From NCBI GenBank assembly GCA_016235665.1, contig JACRJI010000010.1:62001-126000 (forward strand): a stretch of DNA of 64,000 nucleotides. Direction: 5' to 3'. The position numbers and the translations under genes were made by a program. The stretch is from a candidate division TA06 bacterium (GTDB lineage: Bacteria; Edwardsbacteria; AC1; EtOH8). This document shows, piece after piece, positions 8,403-17,240 of this stretch; the stretch's first letter is position 1, and the number at the start of each line of letters is the position of its first letter. The notes beneath the pieces are model-generated. The model searched no databases. It saw only the letters and a program-made list of their open reading frames with translations, and was not told where the DNA came from.

Positions 8403-9371
8403 GAACTGAGCGACGATGTCGCGGCTCACCCAATAGATATTCCCGTCGTCTCCGCAAAAAAAGATGTATTTGCCGTCCGGGGAAATGGAAGGAAACCTGG
8501 CTCCTTCCAGAAAACCAATTATTTTATTCATCTTTTGGGGTGAGGCCCAGGTCCCGTTCTCGTTCTTAAAGCTGATGCAAAGAGACATATCCTCTTTTGT
8601 TGAGGGACGGCTGGAAGAGAACAACAGGTAGTCGTCCTCCGGCGAAATATACGGCGTGTAGTCAATATAAGGAGAATTGATGACCGAGTCCAAAGGCTGG
8701 ATATCGCCGTATCCCTCTTCGGTGTAACGCGCGCAGTAAATGCCTATGTTCCAGACCTTGCCGTTAAGGGTCGCTAAAAAATAAACCAGACCTGATTTGG
8801 TGAACGAAGAGCTTGATTTAAGCAGGACGCCGTCGTTTTTCGGTTCGCTCCACCCGGAACAGGTTTTTTCAACGTACAATGTCTTTCTTCCCGACAGGCT
8901 GTTTTCGGAATAATTGAAAAACAGCTTCTTCCCGTCCGGGGAATACTGCGGACCGCCGGATATTCCGCCGGCAGCAAACGGAGGGACCCGGGGTTCCGTC
9001 CATTTTCCGTTTTCGAAGGACGTGTACATTAGAATGCTGGACCCCGGCTGGGACATGTCCGGGATGACCGTCCAAAACATCTCTTGGCCGTCGGGCGATA
9101 TTGTGAGCCTGCTGTGGGTGTTGCCTTTGGAGACGACCCCTTTTCCAAAAATCACCGCAGCGTTTCCGGGAGGGGTTTGGCCTAAATAGGACCATGAAGC
9201 TTCGTCTGTTCTGACAGCGCCATCTTTTTGGGACGGATTTGATTTAGTGCTTGGCATGGCCTTCTCCGCTTTGCATAAATAAATGGGTTGAGCATTGATG
9301 CCGGTGATGGTTATGGCCTGAAAAATTGCATGGCTCATCATTAAAAAAAGAATAAGGGGTCTTTTTAGCAT
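8394..9371 (-). CDS. Secreted PD40 (WD40-like) beta-propeller repeat protein
   Basis: A 325-residue protein with an N-terminal hydrophobic signal (MLKRPLILFLMMSHAIFQAI) and at least four PD40/TolB-type repeats recognisable by SPDGQEMFW, SPDGKKLFF, SPEDDYLLFSSSRP and SPDGKYIFF. Such propellers are periplasmic or surface binding scaffolds; the ligand is unknown. The gene is wedged between two nfeD tail remnants and starts just after a copied slipin ribosome site, so it looks like an insertion into the nfeD-slipin operon. Its start overlaps the end of an 11-codon mini-frame. Confidence 0.78.
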   Translation of the reverse strand: MLKRPLILFLMMSHAIFQAITITGINAQPIYLCKAEKAMPSTKSNPSQKDGAVRTDEASWSYLGQTPPGNAAVIFGKGVVSKGNTHSRLTISPDGQEMFWTVIPDMSQPGSSILMYTSFENGKWTEPRVPPFAAGGISGGPQYSPDGKKLFFNYSENSLSGRKTLYVEKTCSGWSEPKNDGVLLKSSSSFTKSGLVYFLATLNGKVWNIGIYCARYTEEGYGDIQPLDSVINSPYIDYTPYISPEDDYLLFSSSRPSTKEDMSLCISFKNENGTWASPQKMNKIIGFLEGARFPSISPDGKYIFFCGDDGNIYWVSRDIVAQFKP

Positions 9372-9400
9372 TTTACCGCCTGCTTGTAAAAAAGTTTCAT
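9365..9400 (-). CDS. Short leader frame overlapping the PD40 gene start
   Basis: ATG at 9400 opens an 11-residue frame (MKLFYKQAVKC) that stops at 9365-9367, overlapping the PD40 start codon (9371-9369) by 7 bases. It uses the duplicated slipin ribosome site (AGGAGG). It may serve translational coupling or be an accident of the duplication; there is no evidence that the peptide itself matters. Confidence 0.35.
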   Translation of the reverse strand: MKLFYKQAVKC

Positions 9401-9427
9401 GGCTGGTTCCTCCTTATGTTGGGTTGA
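9397..9427. repeat. 31-bp direct repeat of the slipin translation-start region
   Basis: Bases 9397-9427 are identical to 7782-7812, which contain the ribosome site and the start ATG of slipin. The copy here precedes the PD40 gene and directly follows nfeD tail copy B, preserving what was probably the original nfeD-slipin junction. Confidence 0.9.
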
Positions 9428-9560
9428 TTAGATAAGCTATTGGTTACTTTCAGCGTCATGCCTTTCACTTCCACTACCTTGATCTTAGTGCCCTCCGGTA
9501 TCTCAGTCTCCGACCAGGCGCTCCAGTGGGTCCCGGCCACGAACACCCGGCCGTCTGGTC
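9428..9560 (-). pseudogene. Remnant copy B of the nfeD C-terminal end
   Basis: The minus strand encodes DGRVFVAGTHWSAWSETEI and then PEGTKIKVVEVKGMTLKVTNS, aligned over about 40 residues with the last part of intact NfeD (DGGSVFVEGTHWSAFSDEEI...). There is no start and no proper stop before the copied slipin ribosome site. It abuts the stop of the lipoprotein gene at 9559. Confidence 0.8.
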
Positions 9561-9951
9561 AGTTATTGGTTTGAAGTGAGTCTTGAATTAGCTTACTTCT
9601 TGGCGGGGCGTCTTCCGCGTAAAAATCAACATAGGCCTTAAAGTGTGATATCTTCCAAAAAATAAGAAAAGGATCGCTGACATATTCAATGCTATAGACA
9701 TTAGCGGTATGTGCGGAGATGCGATGATATTCCTTCTTGATGATTTCTATGGCGTCATCAATTGTTAAGCGGCCATCAAAGGCCATTTGTTCAATCCTAT
9801 TATAACTGGTCAACCCTTTGCCATTGACAATGATCTTTGGTTCGGATAAAAGGGGTGTGTATGTCGTCTCGCGGTATCCGAATCGTTTGATGGCCGGGGC
9901 GCAAGAGATGGTTACTAAACAAGTAAGGAGGAGTAAAACAGTGTATTTCAT
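9559..9951 (-). CDS. Small predicted lipoprotein of unknown function
   Basis: A 130-residue protein with a lipoprotein signal (MKYTVLLLLTCLVTISC, lipobox TISC, Cys at 17). The mature part (RFGYRETTYTPLLSEPKIIV..., DDAIEIIKKEYHRIS) has no motif I recognise. The gene is AT-richer than its neighbours and lies between intact nfeD and nfeD tail copy B, so it appears to have been inserted downstream of nfeD with duplication of the nfeD end. Confidence 0.6.
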   Translation of the reverse strand: MKYTVLLLLTCLVTISCAPAIKRFGYRETTYTPLLSEPKIIVNGKGLTSYNRIEQMAFDGRLTIDDAIEIIKKEYHRISAHTANVYSIEYVSDPFLIFWKISHFKAYVDFYAEDAPPRSKLIQDSLQTNN

Positions 9952-9984
9952 TTATTCTCTCAATCAAAGTTATTCCTCTAAACG

Positions 9985-11262
9985 CTATGTAAGTTTTTCC
10001 ACCTTTAGCTTCATCCCTTTGACCTCAACGACCTTTATTTTTGAACCCTGCACTATCTCTTCGTCGGAAAAGGCCGACCAATGTGTGCCTTCCACAAACA
10101 CGCTTCCGCCGTCTTTGTTCACCAGGGTTCTAGCGTCGCCTTCCTGGCCCAGCAGGCCCTTGTCGCCGGAAAAGGGTTTGGTCCGCAGGGTCCTGATGGA
10201 CAGCCAGACCCCGATGATGAAGAAGGCCGCGGTCACCAGCACCACCGGGATTATCACCTGGAGCGAGGCCCGCATGGCCGGGTCCGGCGAGTTGAACAGC
10301 ATTACCGATCCCATGAACATGGCTACTATACCTCCTGTGGTCAGGACGCCGTGGGTGGCGGCCTTGACGTCTATGATGAAAAGGACTATGGACAGCAGTA
10401 TCAAAAGCATTCCGGCGTAATTCACCGAGAGAGTCTGAAAGGCGAAGAAGGCCAGGATCAGCGAGATGGCGCCCACCACCCCGGGTAGTATGGCCCCGGG
10501 ATTGGAGAACTCAAAGTACAGCCCCAGCAGTCCCAGCATGAAAAAGATGTAGGCCAGGTTGGGGTCGGAGATCACCGCCAGCAGACGGTCCCTCCAGTTC
10601 ATCTCCATTGTGATTACCCTGGCCGACCTGGTGCTTAGGGTCACAGTGTCCCGGTCCATCACGATCTTCCGGCCGTCCAATGAATCCAGCAGGGCGGAGG
10701 TGTTGGGCGCGATCAGGTCAATGACTTTGCGCTTTAAGGCCTCGGTCTCGGACAGCGAGACGCTGTGCCGGACGGCGGAGTCGGCCCAGGCTACGTTGCG
10801 GCCCCGCTTCTCGGCTATGGAGCGGATGTAGGCCGCGGCGTCGTTGGTGACCTTGCCGGACATGGTGCTGTCCATCTGTCCGCCGGTGCCGATGGAGACC
10901 GGGTGGGCCGCCCCGATGCTGGTGCCCGGCGCCATGGCGGCCAGGTGGGAGGATAAAGTGATGAAGGCCCCGGCCGAGGCCGCCCGCGATCCCTGGGGCG
11001 CCACGAAGACCACTACCGGCACCGGCGAGGCCATGATGGCCTTGATCACCTGGCGCATGGACTGATCCAGCCCGCCCGGGGTGTCCATTTCTATTATCAG
11101 GCATTCGGCCTGTTCCTTCTGGGTCCGATCAACGGCCTGGACCATGAACCTGGCCGAGGCCGGGCTGACGGCGCTCTCCACCCGGGCGACCAGGACCTGG
11201 GAGGCTTGGGCTATTCCACCGAGAGCCAGCAACCAAAAAACGATCATCAATCTTTTCATCAT
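9985..11262 (-). CDS. nfeD: Membrane-bound ClpP-class serine protease NfeD (long form)
   Basis: About 425 residues. After a signal peptide (to about 22) comes a ClpP-class protease domain with IIEMDTPGGLDQSMRQ, the catalytic Ser in RAASAGA (about residue 97) and the catalytic Lys in SGKVTND (about 138), the same Ser-Lys dyad positions as in the archaeal PH1510 protease. Four to five membrane helices (about 225-370) and a C-terminal OB-fold NfeD domain follow. The enzyme degrades or trims its partner slipin. Three start codons are in tandem (GTG 11265, ATG 11262, ATG 11259); 11262 has the best spacing to AGAGG. Two copies of the gene's last roughly 120 bases lie downstream. Confidence 0.92.
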   Translation of the reverse strand: MMKRLMIVFWLLALGGIAQASQVLVARVESAVSPASARFMVQAVDRTQKEQAECLIIEMDTPGGLDQSMRQVIKAIMASPVPVVVFVAPQGSRAASAGAFITLSSHLAAMAPGTSIGAAHPVSIGTGGQMDSTMSGKVTNDAAAYIRSIAEKRGRNVAWADSAVRHSVSLSETEALKRKVIDLIAPNTSALLDSLDGRKIVMDRDTVTLSTRSARVITMEMNWRDRLLAVISDPNLAYIFFMLGLLGLYFEFSNPGAILPGVVGAISLILAFFAFQTLSVNYAGMLLILLSIVLFIIDVKAATHGVLTTGGIVAMFMGSVMLFNSPDPAMRASLQVIIPVVLVTAAFFIIGVWLSIRTLRTKPFSGDKGLLGQEGDARTLVNKDGGSVFVEGTHWSAFSDEEIVQGSKIKVVEVKGMKLKVEKLT

Positions 11263-11278
11263 CACTCGCCTCTTTAGT

Positions 11279-11345
11279 GGATACTGACTACTGACTACTG
11301 ACTACTGGTTACACACAATAGTATCCAGTAGCCACTAACCAGTAT
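11279..11345. repeat. 7-bp tandem repeat spacer (TACTGAC units)
   Basis: The spacer holds four tandem ACTGACT-type units (ACTGACTACTGACTACTG), followed by partly inverted copies (CCAGTAGCCACTAACCAGTA). It separates the AMP nucleosidase gene from nfeD, both on the minus strand. Confidence 0.75.
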
Positions 11346-11350
11346 ACAGT

Positions 11351-12124
11351 TCAGTACTGAAAATGCTTGATCTTCTCGCCCATCTGGCCGATCTCGGTCA
11401 TGCTCTCGATGCCGATGTCCAGGTGCAGTTTGCTGAACTTCTTGGTGACCTCCCGGTCGCTGCGGTCGGTCTTGATGCCGTGGGGTACCATGGGAATGTC
11501 CGAGACCAGCAGCAGGGCGCCCCGGGCGATCTGGTTGGCGTGGCCCACTATGAACAGGGTGGCGGTCTCCATGTCGATGGCAATGGCCGTCAGCTTCTTC
11601 AAGTATCTTTTGAAGGGCTCGTCCCATTCCCAGACCCGGCGGTTGGCGGTGTAGATCACCCCGGTGCGGTAATCCAGATTCCGCTCCTTCAGCTTTTCCG
11701 AGACGAACTTGTGGAGCTTGAAGGAGGGCAGGGCCGGCACCTCGGGCGGCAGGTAGTCGTTGCCGGTGCCCTCGCCCCGGATGGCCCCGATGGGCAGGAT
11801 GAAGTGGCCCAGCTCGGTGGTCTTTTTAAGCCCCCCGCATTTTCCCAAAAACAGCACCCCCTTGGGATGCCGGGCCACCAGCAGGTCCATGATGGTGGCG
11901 ATGTTGGGGCTGCCCATCCCTAGATTCACGATCGACAGTCCCTTGTCGTTGGTGGCGGCCTGCATCGGCCGGCCTTTGCCCTTGATCTCGCAGTTGAACC
12001 GCTCGGCAAAGCGCTGCAGGTAGTCGTCGAAGTTGGTCAGCAGGATGTAATCGCCGAACTGGTCGATCTCCATCCCGGTGTAGCGGGGTAGCCAGTTGCG
12101 GGCTATGTCTAGTTTTGTTTTCAT
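11351..12124 (-). CDS. amn: AMP nucleosidase (short form)
   Basis: A 257-residue member of the nucleoside phosphorylase/AMN family. GMGSPNIATIMDLLVARHP, FLGKCGGLK, the purine/phosphate site IRGEGTGNDYLPPEVPA, and the ribose-binding DMETATLF plus VSDIPM match AMP nucleosidases, which split AMP into adenine and ribose 5-phosphate. The short form, lacking the N-terminal regulatory domain of E. coli Amn, is usual in Bacteroidetes and relatives. It acts in the cytoplasm in purine salvage. Both flanking spacers lack other genes. A general purine nucleosidase/phosphorylase is the less likely alternative. Confidence 0.85.
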   Translation of the reverse strand: MKTKLDIARNWLPRYTGMEIDQFGDYILLTNFDDYLQRFAERFNCEIKGKGRPMQAATNDKGLSIVNLGMGSPNIATIMDLLVARHPKGVLFLGKCGGLKKTTELGHFILPIGAIRGEGTGNDYLPPEVPALPSFKLHKFVSEKLKERNLDYRTGVIYTANRRVWEWDEPFKRYLKKLTAIAIDMETATLFIVGHANQIARGALLLVSDIPMVPHGIKTDRSDREVTKKFSKLHLDIGIESMTEIGQMGEKIKHFQY

Positions 12125-12232
12125 AAGTTTTACCTGAAGCTGAAAATCAGTTGTTTATGACGGATAACTGCGATCCCTGATGCTTATAATAACGCAAAAA
12201 AAGCCCCATATCAAGCATTAATTATAAAAAAA

Positions 12233-13987
12233 TCAAGCTGTTTCCATTTTGGAATAAAGTTCCCGGTACAAGGGGCAGGATTCGTAAAGGTCCTCATGCC
12301 GGCCTCTGGCAATTATCCGGCCTTGGTCCAGCACCACTGTCATATCTGCCTCGCGAACCGTAGAGAGCCGGTGGGCTATTATGATCACTGCCCGGTTATG
12401 CCCCAGATCATTCAAGGTTTGCCGGATATCGCGTTCCGACTGGGAATCGATCTGTGATGTGGCCTCGTCCATTATCAGTATCTTCGGATCTTTCAAAAGC
12501 GCCCGGGCAATGGCGATCCTCTGGCGCTGCCCACCGGAAAGGGTGCATCCCCTTTCGCCCACTTTGGTCTGATATCCCTGGGACAGATTTTCTATGAAAC
12601 CGTGGGCCGATGCCTGCCGGGCCGCTTCCATCACCTCCCGGTCGGCGGCCTGGGGCCGGCCGAAGCGGATGTTCTCCATTACCGTGCCGGAAAACAGGAA
12701 CGTATCTTGTGAAACCCAGCCGATCTCCTGGCGCAGGGAGGTCAGACTTACCCCGGCGATATCCTGGCCGTCCACCAGGATCCTCCCGGCGGTGGGCTCG
12801 TATAACCTTAAAAGCAGGGACATCAAAGTTGTTTTGCCGGCACCGGATCTGCCCACCAGAGCCACGGTCTGTCCTGGTTCGATCCGGAGATCAAGATCTT
12901 TCAGTATGATTTCAGGGTCTTCCATTTCCGGGGAACCGGCTCTTTTTCCGTAGCTGAAACCCACTCCTTCAAAGCAGACGCTGCCCTTGACGATCTTCAG
13001 GCGAGGCCCCCGGTAATTTTCCCGGGATACCGACAATATTTCAAATATCCGTTCCACCGCCGGGAGGGACCGTTGTATCCCCAGATTAAGATCGTATAAA
13101 ACCCTGACCGGGCCGAACAGGTATCCGATGAAGTTGACAAATGCCAGCAGTCCTCCCACGGTCAGATTCCCCCGCATTATTTCGGCCGAGCCGTACCATA
13201 AAAGAGCCAGGGGGCTGATGTTGGAAATCACCATAGAAGTAAGTCCGGCTCCCATGCTTACCATATCCAGCTTGACCTCGTTTTTTATGGCAGCCTTGAT
13301 CACTGAAATATATTTCAATCCGGCGCGGTTCTCGGCGGTATACGCCTTGACCAAGGTCACTCCCGACAGAAGTTCCTGCAGCTCCTGCTGGACTGCGGCC
13401 GCCAGTTCCCGGTTTTGAGCGCTCAAGCTGCGAATTCTCTTATTGAATACGATCAGCGATAAAAGATAAAAAGGCAGCAAAGCCAGGGAAAACAATGCAA
13501 GTTTGGAGTGGATGTATAGAACCGCGATAGTGCCGCCCAAAAAAAGCAGAACGTTTTGAAAGCCGGTAACCATGGCGTCGGCCAACAGACCTTGGACCGA
13601 ATCCACATCGCCGGAAAGCCGGGACATCAGATAACCGGTCTCCCTGCCGTGGAAAAATGAAACCGGAGCCTTTAGCACATGGACAAAAAGCGAACGGCGG
13701 ATATCGAAAATGACCCGGGCCTTAAAAGTTGTAAGCAGGTAAGTTTGAAAAAAGTAGGAAGCGACCCTGATAACTATAACGCCAATAGTGGCCCACCCTA
13801 TGATGTTTAACAGGTCATAGGAGCGGGACGGAATGACCTTGTCAATCAGGTATCCGGTTATAAAGGGCATGGGCAGCTGCAGGGCAGCTGTCAAGAGCAT
13901 CAGCATAAAGGCAAACAAGCCCTTTTTCCAGTACGGTCTTAAATAGGACAAAAACCTGAAAATTGTTTTAAGCGAATTTTTATCCAT
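12233..13987 (-). CDS. ABC exporter, fused membrane and ATPase domains (MsbA/peptide-exporter type)
   Basis: A 584-residue half-transporter. Residues 1-310 hold six membrane helices; the ATPase has Walker A GRSGAGKTT (about 382), the signature LSGGQRQRIAIARAL (about 486), Walker B ILIMDEATSQID and the switch His in IIIAHRLSTV. There is no N-terminal C39 peptidase domain. It is divergent from the first radical SAM gene across a 275-bp AT-rich region, so the likely cargo is the peptide product of that cluster, either after leader removal elsewhere or with the leader attached. Lipid or drug export cannot be excluded from sequence alone. Confidence 0.88.
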   Translation of the reverse strand: MDKNSLKTIFRFLSYLRPYWKKGLFAFMLMLLTAALQLPMPFITGYLIDKVIPSRSYDLLNIIGWATIGVIVIRVASYFFQTYLLTTFKARVIFDIRRSLFVHVLKAPVSFFHGRETGYLMSRLSGDVDSVQGLLADAMVTGFQNVLLFLGGTIAVLYIHSKLALFSLALLPFYLLSLIVFNKRIRSLSAQNRELAAAVQQELQELLSGVTLVKAYTAENRAGLKYISVIKAAIKNEVKLDMVSMGAGLTSMVISNISPLALLWYGSAEIMRGNLTVGGLLAFVNFIGYLFGPVRVLYDLNLGIQRSLPAVERIFEILSVSRENYRGPRLKIVKGSVCFEGVGFSYGKRAGSPEMEDPEIILKDLDLRIEPGQTVALVGRSGAGKTTLMSLLLRLYEPTAGRILVDGQDIAGVSLTSLRQEIGWVSQDTFLFSGTVMENIRFGRPQAADREVMEAARQASAHGFIENLSQGYQTKVGERGCTLSGGQRQRIAIARALLKDPKILIMDEATSQIDSQSERDIRQTLNDLGHNRAVIIIAHRLSTVREADMTVVLDQGRIIARGRHEDLYESCPLYRELYSKMETA

Positions 13988-14104
13988 GATAACCTTATAT
14001 AATATAAATAGTTTGATGTTTTATGCTACAATTACAGTATTGTGTAAAAATTTTATCAATAAATAACGTGACAGTAAATATATAAAAAAAAAGAAATAAT
14101 ATCA

Positions 14105-14133
14105 TTGACTTTTAAGACGAAAATCATTACAAT
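14105..14133 (+). promoter_or_regulatory. Promoter candidate for the radical SAM/precursor operon
   Basis: TTGACT at 14105-14110 and TACAAT at 14128-14133 with a 17-bp spacer lie in the AT-rich divergent region 13988-14262. Transcription from here would give a leader of about 120 bases before the first radical SAM gene, which has AAGGAAAGG as ribosome site. Nothing else recognisable lies in the region. Confidence 0.5.
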
Positions 14134-14262
14134 ATTATATAATGGCAAAAATAACTTTATTTGATAAAAACAATTCTATCATATTGTAAGTTGATATTCA
14201 AATAAAATAATTGAACTGGAAAAACGCTAATCAAATGTAATAATATAAAGGAAAGGAATAGC

Positions 14263-15321
14263 ATGGAGACCAAGCAGGAACAAAAATATAGGCCTCAAAT
14301 CGTGGTCTGGGAAACAACCTTCAATTGTAATATGAACTGTCTCCATTGCGGCACTGCGGCCGGAAATGTCCGGACCAAAGAGTTGACCACCGAAGAAGCT
14401 TTAGGCGTTTGCGATGAACTGGCCAGGCTGGGCTGCGAGGTCGTGGTCCTTTCCGGAGGCGAGCCTTTGCTGCGGCAAGATTGGCCGGAGCTGGCCCGGC
14501 GGCTTAAAAAGAACGGGATCAAACCGCGCCTGATAACCAACGGCTACCTGCTGACCCCGGAGGTGGCGCGTCAAATGAAAGAATGCGGGCTTGGCGTGGT
14601 GGGAGTCAGCTTTGACGGCGATGAGGCGGCCCATAACAAGATCAGGCGCAATCCGCAATCCTACCAAAAAGCGTTACAGGCTTTCGGCTTTTTGAAGGAC
14701 GCCGGAGTTGAGGCATGCGCTGTCACCCAGATCTCCAAGCATAATTTTCATACTTTGGAGAATATCCGCTGTACTTTGATAGAACATAAGGTGCCGGCAT
14801 GGCAGATACAAATGACAACTTTGACCGGCCGGATGAAAGAAGAACCAGGCAGCCCGGTGCTGGATGAGGACCAGTTCATGCATCTGGCAGAATACACAGC
14901 CAAGATAATGGATCAGAAGGAACTTGCAGTGTATGCCGGCGAAAACATAGGTTATTTCAATCACCTGGAGGGAATATTCCGCAAGGGCGGTACATTCATG
15001 GGATGCAATGCGGGCTTAAGAGTGCTGGGGATCGAAAGCAACGGAAACATCAAAGGCTGCCTGTCCATGCCCGAGGAATTCGTCGAGGGCAACATCCGGG
15101 AAAGGAGCCTGACCGAAATATGGAACGATCCCAATGCTTTTGCCTATAACCGGTCGTTCTCAGCGGATGCCGGCGAAGGCAGCTGCAAGATCTGCAAATT
15201 TTTTGAAAAGTGCCGGGGCGGCTGCGGAAACACAGCGATCTCCTCGACCGGACACAGGCACAATAATCCGTATTGCGTATTGGCGATAGAAAAGAAAAGG
15301 GAGGCCAACCTGTCACGGTGA
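14263..15321 (+). CDS. Radical SAM/SPASM peptide-modifying enzyme 1
   Basis: A 352-residue radical SAM protein. The [4Fe-4S]/SAM motif is CNMNCLHC (CX3CX2C, near residue 22), followed by VVLSGGEPLL, the SAM-binding GGEP. The C-terminal SPASM region has Cys at CNAG, CLSMPEE and CKICKFFEKCRGGCGN, fitting extra Fe-S clusters. Related proteins (PqqE, MftC and others) modify ribosomally made peptides. It is the first gene of the rightward operon ahead of a second radical SAM enzyme and three precursor-like peptides. Without the context, a heme or cofactor enzyme such as an NirJ/AhbD relative would be an alternative. Confidence 0.85.
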   Translation: METKQEQKYRPQIVVWETTFNCNMNCLHCGTAAGNVRTKELTTEEALGVCDELARLGCEVVVLSGGEPLLRQDWPELARRLKKNGIKPRLITNGYLLTPEVARQMKECGLGVVGVSFDGDEAAHNKIRRNPQSYQKALQAFGFLKDAGVEACAVTQISKHNFHTLENIRCTLIEHKVPAWQIQMTTLTGRMKEEPGSPVLDEDQFMHLAEYTAKIMDQKELAVYAGENIGYFNHLEGIFRKGGTFMGCNAGLRVLGIESNGNIKGCLSMPEEFVEGNIRERSLTEIWNDPNAFAYNRSFSADAGEGSCKICKFFEKCRGGCGNTAISSTGHRHNNPYCVLAIEKKREANLSR

Positions 15322-15458
15322 CACGACAGTTGTAAAGCGGTAAGAATATGAAAAAGCGGCTGGCCGGATAGTGTCTGGGTGATAAATTATATTACTAAAA
15401 AAAATATAACCATTCCGAATCACATAATAACGGTTTTACAAACCACTATGATAGGGGA

Positions 15459-16808
15459 ATGATGGGACATAAAGCCTCTAAATACAATTATTTTTTTAAA
15501 GCCCAGGATGGAACCTCCCTGGCTTTTAACGCCACCACGTCCGGCCTGGCCAAGCTGGCCCCGGATAAGGCGGTGGTAGTTGATGGCATATTGAAAGATC
15601 CAAACGGTTATGATTACTGCACCGCAGAAAAAAAGGATATCAAAGAAAAACTGTTGCAGGGCCGTTTTTTGGTGGATGAAAAGGAGGACGAGGTCGGCCG
15701 GCTTAAGGTTAACAACCGGATCGGCCGTTTCAATACTCAAAACCTGGGGTTGACCATTGCCCCCACTCTGTCCTGCAATTTCAAATGCCGGTACTGTTAC
15801 GAGACAGCCAAGCCTGGTGTGATGAAGCCTGAAGTGGAGAAGGCTCTGGTAAAGATGGTCCAGGAGAAGATGAAACATTGCCGGAACCTGTCTGTAACCT
15901 GGTTCGGTGGTGAGCCTTTGCTGGCCCTGATAAACATCGGACGCCTGACCGCCCGGTTCAAAACCATTTGTAAAAAGTCCAAAGCCGGATATTCCGCCGA
16001 CATAATCAGCAACGGCTATCTGTGGGATAGAAAAACGGCCCAGAAACTTAAACGCTGGGGCGTTAAGTCGGTTCAGATCACATTGGACGGTCCCAGGGAT
16101 ATTCATGATCAGCGCCGGCCGCTGGCGGGCGGCAAAGGCAGTTTTGATAGGATATTGGACAATATAACCAAGACCCATGATGTGATACCGATCAGGGTCC
16201 GGGTGAACACCGATAAAACCAATTCATCAAAAGTACTGGAATTGCTGGATGAGATCTCATCCAGGGGGCTAAGAGATAAGATTAAAGTGTACTTTGCCCA
16301 GGTAGAAAACTACACCGATGCATGCAGTAATATCATCGGCAGCTGTTACAGCAGCCAGGAATATTCGTCCCTGGAAGTGGATCTGTATCAAAAAGCAATA
16401 ATGAAGGGGTTTCCCATAGGAAGATACCCGGGTCCCATCGGCGGAGGATATTGCGGCGCCGATCACCTGTCATCCTTTGTAGTGGCCCCCAGCGGACTGC
16501 TTTTCAAATGCTGGAATGAGATCTCGGGAGATGAAAATATTGCCGTGGGCAGCGTCTTGAAAGATAAACCCGACGGCGGACAGCAAGCCAACCTGGAAAA
16601 CTGGCTGAGCTGGGATCCTTTCGAAAAAAAGGACTGCCGGAGCTGCAATATCCTTCCGATCTGTATGGGCGGATGCCCATATAATGCCAAACGTTTCAAT
16701 AATAACGATAACGCAGGACATTGCGCCAATTGGAAGTACCATTTGCTGGATATGCTTAAGCTGACCTACTTTGGGCATACAAAGGGATCGGACGATAGAA
16801 CACCCTAA
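15459..16808 (+). CDS. Radical SAM/SPASM RiPP maturase with N-terminal peptide-binding-like region
   Basis: A 449-residue protein. Its N-terminus (SKYNYFFKAQDGTSLAFNAT..., about residues 5-90) resembles the region before the radical SAM core in maturases of Cys-rich peptides (SCIFF and ranthipeptide types), where it acts as a leader-recognition domain. The core motif CNFKCRYC is near residue 106, with FGGEPLL after it; the SPASM part has CWNE, then CRSCNILPICMGGCPYNA and a final Cys. Thioether formation from Cys to a backbone carbon is the usual chemistry of this group, but the reaction here is inference. The first precursor gene starts 28 bases downstream. Start codons at 15459 and 15462 are both possible. 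Confidence 0.87.
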   Translation: MMGHKASKYNYFFKAQDGTSLAFNATTSGLAKLAPDKAVVVDGILKDPNGYDYCTAEKKDIKEKLLQGRFLVDEKEDEVGRLKVNNRIGRFNTQNLGLTIAPTLSCNFKCRYCYETAKPGVMKPEVEKALVKMVQEKMKHCRNLSVTWFGGEPLLALINIGRLTARFKTICKKSKAGYSADIISNGYLWDRKTAQKLKRWGVKSVQITLDGPRDIHDQRRPLAGGKGSFDRILDNITKTHDVIPIRVRVNTDKTNSSKVLELLDEISSRGLRDKIKVYFAQVENYTDACSNIIGSCYSSQEYSSLEVDLYQKAIMKGFPIGRYPGPIGGGYCGADHLSSFVVAPSGLLFKCWNEISGDENIAVGSVLKDKPDGGQQANLENWLSWDPFEKKDCRSCNILPICMGGCPYNAKRFNNNDNAGHCANWKYHLLDMLKLTYFGHTKGSDDRTP

Positions 16809-16835
16809 TTAGTAACCGAAAGGAGGTGAATCTTA

Positions 16836-16970
16836 GTGGAGTTTATCATCAATCCAGTGGAGCCGCAACAGGGTCCTGGAGGATGTACAACGAAAATTGG
16901 ATGTCCGAGCCAGACATGTCCCCAGGTAATACCGCTTTACGGTGTACCGTGCCGCGTGGAGCCTTACTAG
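16836..16970 (+). CDS. RiPP precursor peptide 1
   Basis: A 44-residue frame from a GTG with an excellent ribosome site (AAGGAGGTGA, 16820-16829). The product begins MEFIINPVEPQQGPGG and ends in a core with Cys residues in GGCTTKIGCPSQTCPQV and VPC. It shares with peptide 2 the same length, the (I/F)I(N/K)PVE leader, QGPGGC and PLYGV(P/V)C; the ribosome-site region is shared by all three. The MxYIxKP-like leader recalls Clo7bot/CLI_3235-type Cys-rich peptides that pair with radical SAM enzymes; that likeness is from memory, not a search. Position right after the maturase and the similarity of the three frames support a precursor role. Confidence 0.78.
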   Translation: MEFIINPVEPQQGPGGCTTKIGCPSQTCPQVIPLYGVPCRVEPY

Positions 16971-16983
16971 CATGCTAAAATGC

Positions 16984-17007
16984 CCCGCAATCCGTAAGGG
17001 TTGCGGG
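16984..17007 (+). terminator. Intercistronic hairpin after precursor 1
   Basis: CCCGCAATCC pairs with GGGTTGCGGG (one G-T wobble) around a GTAA tetraloop. No T-run follows, so it is more likely a stability or processing hairpin, or a partial terminator, than a full stop. A near-identical hairpin follows precursor 2. Confidence 0.7.
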
Positions 17008-17089
17008 ACAACAATTGAAACAACTGTAAACCGGAATACGAACCGGTTGTAAAAAATATAAATTATGTTATGAAAGGAGGTGAATCTTA

Positions 17090-17224
17090 GTGGAGTATAT
17101 CATCAAACCGGTGGAATCACAGCAGGGCCCGGGCGGCTGCGTATGTCAGGGAGGCGGATATCAGGGATGTCTAGACCTTTGGGTACCGCTTTATGGCGTA
17201 GTGTGCACTACGGAGGGTCAATAA
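17090..17224 (+). CDS. RiPP precursor peptide 2
   Basis: A 44-residue frame from GTG with ribosome site AAAGGAGGTGA (17073-17083). The product begins MEYIIKPVESQQGPGG and continues CVCQGGGYQGCLDLWVPLYG, ending GVVCTTEGQ, giving four Cys residues. It is the same length as peptide 1 and the alignment is gap-free at both ends, while the middle of the core differs. Conserved leader with variable core is the expected pattern for RiPP precursors and argues that these are real genes. Confidence 0.8.
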   Translation: MEYIIKPVESQQGPGGCVCQGGGYQGCLDLWVPLYGVVCTTEGQ

Positions 17225-17240
17225 CAGCAGGCTAAAAAAT

